Shown here in pieces: positions 1-4,756 of a stretch of 5,283 bases of DNA (its first letter is position 1; each line of letters starts with the position of its first letter). The stretch comes from Bauldia sp. GTDB taxonomy: Bacteria; Pseudomonadota; Alphaproteobacteria; Rhizobiales; Kaistiaceae. The notes beneath the pieces were generated by a model. The model was not told the origin of the DNA. It saw only the letters and a list, made by a program, of their open reading frames with translations, and ran no database searches. The DNA lies in NCBI GenBank assembly GCA_020442095.1, contig JAGRKY010000002.1:1-5283 (forward strand). Reading direction: 5' to 3'. The position numbers were made by a program, and so were the translations under genes.

Positions 1-2
1 GC

Positions 3-896
3 TTCGTCGACCGCATCGGCAAGGGTATCCGCGGCGCGCCGCGAGACGCGCTGATCGCCGATATCGCGCCCCCGGAGCTCCGCGGCGCGAGCTTCGGCCT
101 CCGCCAGTCGCTCGATACGGTCGGCGCCTTCCTCGGGCCCCTGATCGCCATCGCACTGATGGCGCTGACCAGCGACAACTACACCTTCGTCTTCTGGGTC
201 GCCGTCATCCCGGCCTTCCTCTCCTTCGGCCTGATCGCCACGCTGGTGAAGGAGCCCGAGCGGCCGCCGACCGACCGGAAAGTCCGGGCGCCGCTGTCCC
301 GGGCCGAGCTCGGCCGGATGGGGCCGACCTTCTGGCTGGTCGTCGGCGTCGCCGCGGTCTTCACCCTGGCGCGCTTCAGCGAGGCCTTCCTGATCCTGCG
401 CGCGGTCTCGGTCGGCCTGCCCCCCGCCTTCGCCCCGGCGGTCATGGTCGTCATGAACGTCGTCTACGCACTCGCCGCCTGGCCCGCCGGCATCCTGTCG
501 GACAAGGTAGACCGCTTCACCATCCTCGTCGTCGGCCTCGTTCTCCTCGTCGCGGCCGATCTCGTCCTCGGCTTCACCGGCACGATCGTCGGCGTCGGCA
601 TCGGCGTCGCCCTGTGGGGGCTGCATATGGGGCTGACCCAGGGACTGCTCGCGACTTTGGTGGCCGATTCCGCGCCGGCAGAATTGCGCGGCACCGCCTT
701 TGGCGTCTTCAACCTCGCCGGCGGGCTGGCGGCGCTCGCCGCAAGCGTCATCGCCGGCGGGCTATGGGAAGCAATCGGTCCCGGGGCGACCTTCCTCGGC
801 GGCGCCGTCTTCACCGCGATCGCCCTCGCCGGGCTTCTCGTCGTCCGGAGAGCAATGCAACGGCGGGCGGCCCTCCCGCAGCAATCAGCCGATTGA
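3..896 (+). CDS. MFS transporter, 5'-truncated by the window edge
   Basis: This is an inner-membrane transporter of the major facilitator superfamily; the substrate cannot be told from sequence. The reading frame is open from base 3 and gives 297 residues, so an ATG at 159 is internal and not the start. About 100-120 N-terminal residues should lie outside, because such proteins are usually near 400-420 residues. The first residues contain the basic loop motif DRIGKGIRGAPRDALIAD, followed by GLRQSLDTVGAFLGP, typical of one bacterial MFS subgroup. A second MFS signature, PAGILSDKVDR, marks the loop in the C-terminal half (about residues 162-172), and LRGTAFGVFNLAGG follows near residue 230. Several long hydrophobic segments alternate with short basic loops, and the tail is hydrophilic and basic (VVRRAMQRRA). 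The TGA stop at 894-896 lies inside the 3' end of the convergent crcB gene. MFS identity is secure; drug or metabolite specificity is open. Confidence 0.93.
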   Translation, partial: FVDRIGKGIRGAPRDALIADIAPPELRGASFGLRQSLDTVGAFLGPLIAIALMALTSDNYTFVFWVAVIPAFLSFGLIATLVKEPERPPTDRKVRAPLSRAELGRMGPTFWLVVGVAAVFTLARFSEAFLILRAVSVGLPPAFAPAVMVVMNVVYALAAWPAGILSDKVDRFTILVVGLVLLVAADLVLGFTGTIVGVGIGVALWGLHMGLTQGLLATLVADSAPAELRGTAFGVFNLAGGLAALAASVIAGGLWEAIGPGATFLGGAVFTAIALAGLLVVRRAMQRRAALPQQSAD

Positions 897-1277
897 ACGG
901 ACGATCCACAGCCCGAGGAACAGCCCGCCGATCGACAGGATGACATTGGCGAGGATGTAGGCGGCGGCGAGCCCCGGCTCGCCCCGCTCCCAGATCAGCG
1001 CGGTATCGAGCGAGAAGGCCGAAAAGGTCGTGAAGCCGCCGAGGAAGCCCGTGGTCAGGAACAGCCGCGCGTGCTGCGTCCAGTTGATGCCGGCGCGGAA
1101 GGCAAGCCAGCCGGCGATCAGCCCCATCAGGAAGGAACCGACGACGTTGACCGTCAGCGTCCCCCAGGGAAAGTTGAGCCCCATCACCCGGGATGCGGCG
1201 ACGTTGACCCCATGCCGCGACGCCGCGCCGAGCCCGCCGCCGAGAAAGACCAGGAACCAGGGAGCGAGCGAGTTCAC
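885..1277 (-). CDS. crcB: Fluoride-specific ion channel CrcB/FluC
   Basis: A 130-residue inner-membrane protein of the CrcB/FluC family (PF02537), which works as a dual-topology dimer exporting fluoride. Family marks are all present: GGGLGAASRH at residues 13-22 in helix 1, the polar N44 with VVGSF at 45-49 in helix 2, and GFLGGFTTFSAFSLD at 77-91. F82 and F85 match the pore-lining phenylalanines of the family, and the TTFS stretch matches the central sodium site. Four hydrophobic helices are visible and the length is normal. Translation starts at a GTG (1275-1277) overlapping the TGA stop of the upstream GGCT-like gene as GTGA, which fixes this start and suggests translational coupling. No fluoride riboswitch is evident upstream. 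The 3' end overlaps the convergent MFS gene by 12 bases. Some alphaproteobacteria carry two crcB copies; only one is visible here. Confidence 0.96.
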   Translation of the reverse strand: MNSLAPWFLVFLGGGLGAASRHGVNVAASRVMGLNFPWGTLTVNVVGSFLMGLIAGWLAFRAGINWTQHARLFLTTGFLGGFTTFSAFSLDTALIWERGEPGLAAAYILANVILSIGGLFLGLWIVRSIG

Positions 1278-1888
1278 GCGGGCATTGTCCGTATGGACCG
1301 GAGCATCGTGACATAGGCCTCCGGAAAGCCGTGGTGAACGGCGCCGTCGATCAGGTGCTTCACGTAGCTCTCCGATGGATGCCCCGGGTCGGGGGAAGGA
1401 ATCGCCACATAGGTTAGCGCTTCCACCGCGCTCCGATCCAGTCGCCGCACCCGGACGGTCCGCCGCAGGTAGCGGCTGTCATGCATCCGGTCCGGATAAT
1501 GCCCCTCGCGCGCGTCGAGCGCCGCGAAATCCTCGGCCGACATCTGGTAGAGCGCACCCCAGACCACCGCGCCCTCCGCCGCTGCGCTCCCCGCAGCCCC
1601 ATCCTTGATCGCCTCGTCCCCAATCACCTCGCCTGTGACCGCCTCGTCCGCGACCGCCACGCCCCCGATCGCCTCGTCCCTGATCACCCGATGCGTGCCC
1701 CCCACGCCCACACCGGCCCCTTCACCGACGGCCTCGATACTGGCGACCGCGCATTGCCGCACCGGCGACCGCCGCGGAAAATGCAGCCGGTACCCCTCGA
1801 GCCGCCCCACCCCGATCAACGGCGACCCCGGACACCGCGCGGCCCACTGGACGGGATCGAGATTCGAGCCATAAGCGAAGTAGATCAT
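1274..1888 (-). CDS. Gamma-glutamylcyclotransferase-like (GGCT/AIG2 family) protein with repeat insertion
   Basis: A probable cytoplasmic protein of the GGCT/AIG2-like superfamily, whose members release 5-oxoproline from gamma-glutamyl compounds; the true substrate here is unknown. The protein opens with the substrate-loop signature MIYFAYGSNLD. VVWGALYQMSAEDFAALDAREGHY (split: VVWGALY at 108-114, LDAREG at 124-129) carries E128, equivalent to the catalytic glutamate of the family. TYVA at 159-162 closes the beta core. At 204 residues it is longer than the usual 140-170. The excess is residues about 51-104, a low-complexity segment with DEAI/DEAV/DEAI every 10 residues (71, 81, 91). I chose the ATG at 1886-1888 because AGGGA lies 10 bases upstream and the family begins at MIYFAYGSN; an ATG at 1915 in frame would add nine basic residues with no clear ribosome binding site. 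The stop overlaps the crcB start, so the two are probably one transcript. A functional link to fluoride export is not evident. Confidence 0.87.
   Translation of the reverse strand: MIYFAYGSNLDPVQWAARCPGSPLIGVGRLEGYRLHFPRRSPVRQCAVASIEAVGEGAGVGVGGTHRVIRDEAIGGVAVADEAVTGEVIGDEAIKDGAAGSAAAEGAVVWGALYQMSAEDFAALDAREGHYPDRMHDSRYLRRTVRVRRLDRSAVEALTYVAIPSPDPGHPSESYVKHLIDGAVHHGFPEAYVTMLRSIRTMPA
1607..1696 (-). repeat. Imperfect 30-base tandem repeat inside the GGCT-like gene
   Basis: On the + strand the string GCCTCGTCC recurs exactly at 1611, 1641 and 1671, each preceded by GATC or GACC, giving a period of 30 bases. The first and third units also share the following (C/T)(A/G)ATCACC. On the coding strand each unit encodes DEA(I/V) plus six variable residues, so the period keeps the reading frame. 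The spacing is seen directly; that it arose by slippage or unequal crossing over is inference. Confidence 0.7.
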
Positions 1889-1898
1889 TCGAGTTCTA

Positions 1899-1903
1899 TC
1901 CCT
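1899..1903 (-). promoter_or_regulatory. Ribosome binding site deciding the GGCT-like start
   Basis: AGGGA on the - strand lies 10 bases before the ATG at 1888. It supports this ATG over the in-frame ATG at 1915, before which no purine-rich Shine-Dalgarno sequence sits at a useful distance. The spacing is slightly long, so the support is moderate. Confidence 0.5.
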
Positions 1904-2039
1904 GCCGCGGTCCATGACGCGGCCGACGGCCGTTCGACCGTCTCCTCATCTTTCAATCCTATCTGAACATCGATAGCCAGCTAAACACGGGAGCGATTCA
2001 TCACCACGCCGCTTCTGCTGCCCCCCCTCATACCCCTTT

Positions 2040-2162
2040 CGTCCTCCGGCTTGACCGGAGGACCGTTTGGAACCTGGAACCCGGCTGCCGCAGGGTGGAC
2101 CGTAGCTTCAAACTGCGATTTTTTCCCGCCTGACACCGGTCCTCCGGTCAAGCCGGAGGACG
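2040..2162. repeat. REP-pair-like element: exact 26-base inverted repeat with nested hairpins
   Basis: The arm at 2040-2065 is the exact reverse complement of the arm at 2137-2162, with 71 bases between them. Each arm is itself a hairpin: GTCCTCCGG-CTTGA-CCGGAGGAC at 2041-2063 and GTCCTCCGG-TCAAG-CCGGAGGAC at 2139-2161, each a 9-base perfect stem with a 5-base loop. CCTCCGG/CCGGAGG palindromes of this kind are, from memory, common intergenic repeats in alphaproteobacterial genomes, where they give rise to spurious predicted peptides such as LRLDRRTG. The central part has a T-run at 2119-2124. No target-site duplication is visible beside the arms. It could act as a transcription stop or mRNA-stabilising hairpin for the leftward gene ending at 2200, or be a small non-autonomous mobile element. 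Confidence 0.8.
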
Positions 2163-2199
2163 ACCGTTGAGGCGGTGGCAATGACGCGCGAACGATCGT

Positions 2200-3477
2200 C
2201 TACACATCTCCTCTTGTAGAGTAGATTCCAAAAATAATTGCTCTCAAGATGTATTGGTCTCGCTCGAAGAACAGCGGTGCGGGAAGTGGGTTGGTATAGA
2301 GAGGAACAACACCAGTGATCGGCAGACCGTTCACCGTGGATGTCGCGGGTTTGGAGCGCACGATGTCCAACAATTCCTCGCCCGGCACCATACGCGGGTG
2401 ATCGTAGCAATACCCGAATCCGCGATGCGCCGGATCGATCTGGATGTCCATCAACACAAACGTGTCGGTGGACTTGGCGTGCTCCAGCCACTTGTCGGGC
2501 GACGGCCACGCAGTCGACGCGAAATCGCTGATCACTGGATAGAAAGACGCCGCGACGGGAGCGTTGCCGATGGTGCTTTGTACCAGTCCGCCGCCGTCCC
2601 GGGTGCCGACCCCTCGGCTCGCCGGCGGTCCATGTCCGCCCCCTGTGAAGCCATTGATCCAGTCGAATGCAGGGCCACCGATGTCACGTTGGACAATCAT
2701 GGGCTTCTTGAAAGAGCTACGTATGGCGTCCTCGATCTCGGGAGTGGCTGGCATCCAGTAGTCCGGATGGCCAGCCGGCCAGTATTTCCTGATAGTGGCC
2801 CGGCTCCCCTCCGGGACTCGGAACCGCTGGTAGGCAAAACAAACCCCGCCGAGTCCCGGCCAGATTTTCTCGAGACCCAATTTCTCGCGCGTCTTCCCGG
2901 AGTCGTAGGTGTGGTACGTATTCGCTGTGACTACGTTGGGCGGGCCGTTTTCGCGGAAATCGTCAAACTCCGCCCGGGTCGCCGCCTCGATCGACGCTTC
3001 GCGGAACGTGAGTTCTGACAGCGGACTGGCATAGGCGTCGTCGGAAAGGTAGGCGATGCCGTGGTCCAGCCTGTCCGCGTCGTCATAGACGATCATCAGC
3101 GGGATGAAATTGGCTGGCACCTTGCCGTTAGCCGTCGTGAAGCCGCGACAGGCATCCGGCGGCCGGATGACCAGCGCCTTTCCGTCACTGAGCTTTCGGC
3201 CATAGACCGTCGGGATCAGCCCGGCTTCATAGGTGACGCTGTTGTCCTTGTAGTAGATGCGCCGCACGTTGCAGCCGACGACGATGTCGAAGGGCTGCGG
3301 CTCGCCTTTGTAGTCGACGTCGACCTTCACCCGGAAATAGGTGCCGCGGTCGTTTTCTAGCCACCGGACAAAGCTCCAGCGGCCGAGAAGCAGTTGGCCT
3401 GCCTCGGTGAAAGAAAGGGCAACCAAAAGGAGCCCAAGGCCAGCCGCAGCCGCCACGTATCTGGAAATGCGAAACAA
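2200..3477 (-). CDS. Exported or membrane-anchored protein of unknown function, 425 residues
   Basis: I cannot assign a function. Residues 7-22 form one hydrophobic helix after a short basic start (FRISRY), so this is an uncleaved signal anchor or signal peptide with the remainder in the periplasm. The exported part begins with LENDRGTYFRVKVDVDYKGEP (from L40; split for length: YFRVKVDVDYKGEP at 47-60), followed by FDIVVGCNVR at 63-72. These read like a beta-sandwich start in a family I believe is conserved as hypothetical in Hyphomicrobiales. Cysteines at 69, 110, 213 and 357, an even number, could form two disulfides. A glycine-rich loop lies at about 276-298 (GFTGGGHGPP, GTRDGGG). No catalytic motif or Pfam domain was recognised. 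The start is TTG at 3475-3477 with AGGA six bases upstream; no ATG occurs in frame before M128. It is divergent from the secreted-protein gene starting at 3685, and its base composition is less GC-rich than the flanking genes. Confidence 0.82.
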   Translation of the reverse strand: MFRISRYVAAAAGLGLLLVALSFTEAGQLLLGRWSFVRWLENDRGTYFRVKVDVDYKGEPQPFDIVVGCNVRRIYYKDNSVTYEAGLIPTVYGRKLSDGKALVIRPPDACRGFTTANGKVPANFIPLMIVYDDADRLDHGIAYLSDDAYASPLSELTFREASIEAATRAEFDDFRENGPPNVVTANTYHTYDSGKTREKLGLEKIWPGLGGVCFAYQRFRVPEGSRATIRKYWPAGHPDYWMPATPEIEDAIRSSFKKPMIVQRDIGGPAFDWINGFTGGGHGPPASRGVGTRDGGGLVQSTIGNAPVAASFYPVISDFASTAWPSPDKWLEHAKSTDTFVLMDIQIDPAHRGFGYCYDHPRMVPGEELLDIVRSKPATSTVNGLPITGVVPLYTNPLPAPLFFERDQYILRAIIFGIYSTRGDV

Positions 3478-3483
3478 CAGAAT

Positions 3484-3487
3484 TCCT
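3484..3487 (-). promoter_or_regulatory. Ribosome binding site supporting a TTG start
   Basis: AGGA on the - strand is followed by the six-base spacer ATTCTG and then TTG at 3477. The spacing is ideal and the next in-frame ATG lies over 120 codons downstream, beyond the membrane segment, so the TTG is the best start. Confidence 0.65.
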
Positions 3488-3496
3488 GGGCGCGTC

Positions 3497-3522
3497 GGCG
3501 GATGAGCGAAGCGTAATCCGCC
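3497..3522. repeat. Palindromic GGCGGAT...ATCCGCC repeat in the leader of the 425-residue gene
   Basis: A 26-base quasi-palindrome with a perfect 7-base outer stem (3497-3503 with 3516-3522) and a small inner GC-TTC-GC hairpin on the - strand. Palindromes of the form GGCGGATTACGC...ATCCGCC are, from memory, widespread intergenic repeats in proteobacteria. It lies between the predicted promoter (3584-3611) and the ribosome binding site (3484-3487), so in the leftward transcript it would form a hairpin about nine bases before the Shine-Dalgarno sequence. Any control of translation is inference. Confidence 0.65.
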
Positions 3523-3583
3523 GTTCTTGTTTGAGATGAACTCGGGCGCAATCGGCCCGCCATACCGCTTCCTACCCTCATTA

Positions 3584-3611
3584 ATTGTATTTTTTCTAAA
3601 CCCCTATTCAA
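3584..3611 (-). promoter_or_regulatory. Sigma70-like promoter of the 425-residue gene
   Basis: On the - strand TTGAAT (3611-3606) is separated by 16 bases from TACAAT (3589-3584), matching 4/6 and 5/6 of the TTGACA/TATAAT consensus in an AT-rich patch within GC-rich DNA. Transcription would begin near 3576-3578, giving a leader of about 100 bases that includes the palindrome at 3497-3522. No equally good promoter was seen for the divergent + strand gene, although the same AT-rich patch may serve it. Confidence 0.5.
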
Positions 3612-3684
3612 GGCTGGTGTGCTCTCCCATGATAAGCCTCCGGTCCACGGGATTTCGAATGATCGGATCAGTTGGATTCAACCG

Positions 3685-4701
3685 ATGCGTTCCTCCAGTT
3701 CAGTCGCTTGGGATCGATCGCGACACAAGGTGCTGTCGTCCGCACTTGCGATGATCGTCGGCTGCCTCTGGACCGCCTGCATCGCCAATGCCGCCCCGGA
3801 AGGATCGCAAGCGGGGAGCGACGACCTGCCGGCATTCTCCTCGCCTCGGCCCCCGCCCCCGGAAATAACGGCACCTGCGCAAGCGGGGCTTAAGCAGGTC
3901 GAGAAGTCCGGCGCGATCCGACCTGCCACTCAGGAGGAGGTCGCGGCCTGGAATGAAGTGGCCAGCCTACCTCATCGAACGCCGCTTTGGCCGGATTACA
4001 CCAGCGATGTGAGGTTCGAATACACGATCATGGAGCCGTTCACTTTTCCTCCCGGGATGGAGGAGTTGCCGCGGCATTGGTTTTTGCTTCCGGCCAGCGT
4101 GGCGCCACCTGCTGGAGATCCTGGACGGGCATGCATCGGCATGGCGGACGGTTCGGTGATCGGAAAGGGGTGCAAGTCCGAAGAAGAAAATGAAATGCGC
4201 TTGACCGAGATTATCAAGGCACTTGGGGACCGGTGCCGGCTTTCGGTGGCCATTCCGCTCGGCCCGATCGTCGCCGTATCTGCGCAGCCATCCTTCGCGC
4301 AGCCGAACCCTCCTCCGGCAATGCCAATCGACCTCCACGTCAGTGGCGAAGGCGAGGTCGTGCTTGTCCTGAACAATCACGTATCAGTCATATGGCGAGT
4401 AACCGTTGCGGCAGGTGTCCACATCGAGGGCGTGATCGTCGTCAACCTGGAGGACAGCGCGGTCGAGGGACTGGATAACGATGTGCCGGTCATTTTCGTG
4501 GAATCGAGAGTCTACGACTGGCGAAATCCGCCGCGCTTCAAAAGCGAGTGCGATCCGGTCAAGGAGTGGACGCCTTTGGCCTACCAAGGCGGGCCGTCGG
4601 CAGTCCTTCTCCAGGCTCGCATCAAGGCTCTGACCGGACGCGGTTTCGATCGCTTCTACGGCGGGTTCCGGGTCAACGAGTTCGACGTCGAGTTGCCCTA
4701 G
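3685..4701 (+). CDS. Secreted protein of unknown function with a C-terminal beta-rich domain, 338 residues
   Basis: I cannot assign a function. From the ATG at 3685 the first 36 residues form a signal peptide: basic n-region (WDRSRHK), hydrophobic core (VLSSALAMIVGCLW) and a likely cleavage site ANA-A at 34-37. A lipoprotein reading of WTAC is weaker because -3 is tryptophan. A proline-rich linker follows (SPRPPPPEITAP, about 52-64). Four cysteines in the mature part (149, 163, 184, 289) could pair. The region about 214-278 (VVLVLNNHVSVIWRV, then VAAGVHIEGVIVV) looks like alternating beta strands and recalls a domain of exported hypothetical proteins with the pattern VxLVLxxxxxVxWxV. An in-frame GTG at 3619 with AAGG upstream would add 22 residues and bury the signal peptide, so I prefer 3685, but 3619 remains possible. 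The gene is divergent from the 425-residue gene and convergent with rarA. Confidence 0.78.
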   Translation: MRSSSSVAWDRSRHKVLSSALAMIVGCLWTACIANAAPEGSQAGSDDLPAFSSPRPPPPEITAPAQAGLKQVEKSGAIRPATQEEVAAWNEVASLPHRTPLWPDYTSDVRFEYTIMEPFTFPPGMEELPRHWFLLPASVAPPAGDPGRACIGMADGSVIGKGCKSEEENEMRLTEIIKALGDRCRLSVAIPLGPIVAVSAQPSFAQPNPPPAMPIDLHVSGEGEVVLVLNNHVSVIWRVTVAAGVHIEGVIVVNLEDSAVEGLDNDVPVIFVESRVYDWRNPPRFKSECDPVKEWTPLAYQGGPSAVLLQARIKALTGRGFDRFYGGFRVNEFDVELP

Positions 4702-4730
4702 GGCTGAGCCTTTCGCCGGCGCAGAAATCC

Positions 4731-4753
4731 GGAAGAAAACGCCCGCAAGCGGC
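4731..4753 (-). terminator. Possible rho-independent terminator of rarA
   Basis: Just after the rarA stop, on the - strand, GCCGC-TT-GCGGGC (4753-4741) can pair with one bulged G and is followed by GTTTTCTT (4740-4733). The stem is short and imperfect and the T-run is interrupted. It also lies in the 55-base gap between the convergent stops at 4701 and 4757. Confidence 0.4.
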
Positions 4754-4756
4754 ACA

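Larger units (their letters stand above)
1889..2199. other. Gene-free spacer between the GGCT-like gene and the 425-residue gene
   Basis: About 310 bases with no convincing coding sequence. The part nearest the GGCT-like gene (1889-1990) should hold the promoter of the GGCT-crcB unit; only a weak -10-like TAGGAT on the - strand was seen and no clear -35, so I do not call it. A small inverted repeat CTATC-8-GATAG lies near 1962-1979. The part from 2040 to 2162 is taken up by the 26-base inverted repeat described separately. The leftward 425-residue gene ends at 2200, so its terminator would also fall here. Confidence 0.6.

Noticed and set aside
811..1314. A 167-codon open frame on the - strand overlapping crcB in another frame.
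   Set aside because: It is Arg-rich and shares DNA with the clearly recognised CrcB frame.
1607..1696. The regularly spaced repeat as a CRISPR array.
   Set aside because: The conserved core is only about 9-14 bases, the period is 30 and it lies in frame within a coding sequence with no spacers of CRISPR size.
1481..1966. A 161-codon open frame on the + strand opposite the GGCT-like gene, with a DRLV-type repeat.
   Set aside because: The repeat is the mirror of the 30-base repeat in the GGCT-like gene. The product is Pro/Arg/His-rich with no recognisable domain, while the opposite strand has the YGSNL and LDAREG signatures.
1959..1979. CTATC...GATAG inverted repeat as an operator for the GGCT-crcB unit.
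   Set aside because: It is only five base pairs with an eight-base loop and no convincing promoter next to it; chance occurrence is likely.
2108..2509. A - strand frame ending in VVLRLDRRTGVRREK.
   Set aside because: This ending is simply the translated palindromic repeat, a common source of spurious proteins, and the remainder overlaps the 425-residue gene out of frame.
2254..3018. A 254-codon open frame on the + strand opposite the 425-residue gene.
   Set aside because: It is antisense to a better candidate with a signal anchor, ribosome binding site and promoter. Its product is rich in Arg with no hydrophobic core or family pattern, as expected of a shadow frame in GC-rich DNA.
3967..4380. 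A 137-codon - strand frame opposite the secreted protein gene.
   Set aside because: It has no family pattern and lies antisense to a gene with a clear signal peptide.
4702..4730. Possible terminator for the + strand secreted-protein gene (GGCTGAGCC).
   Set aside because: The stem is only three base pairs, with no proper T-run on the + strand.
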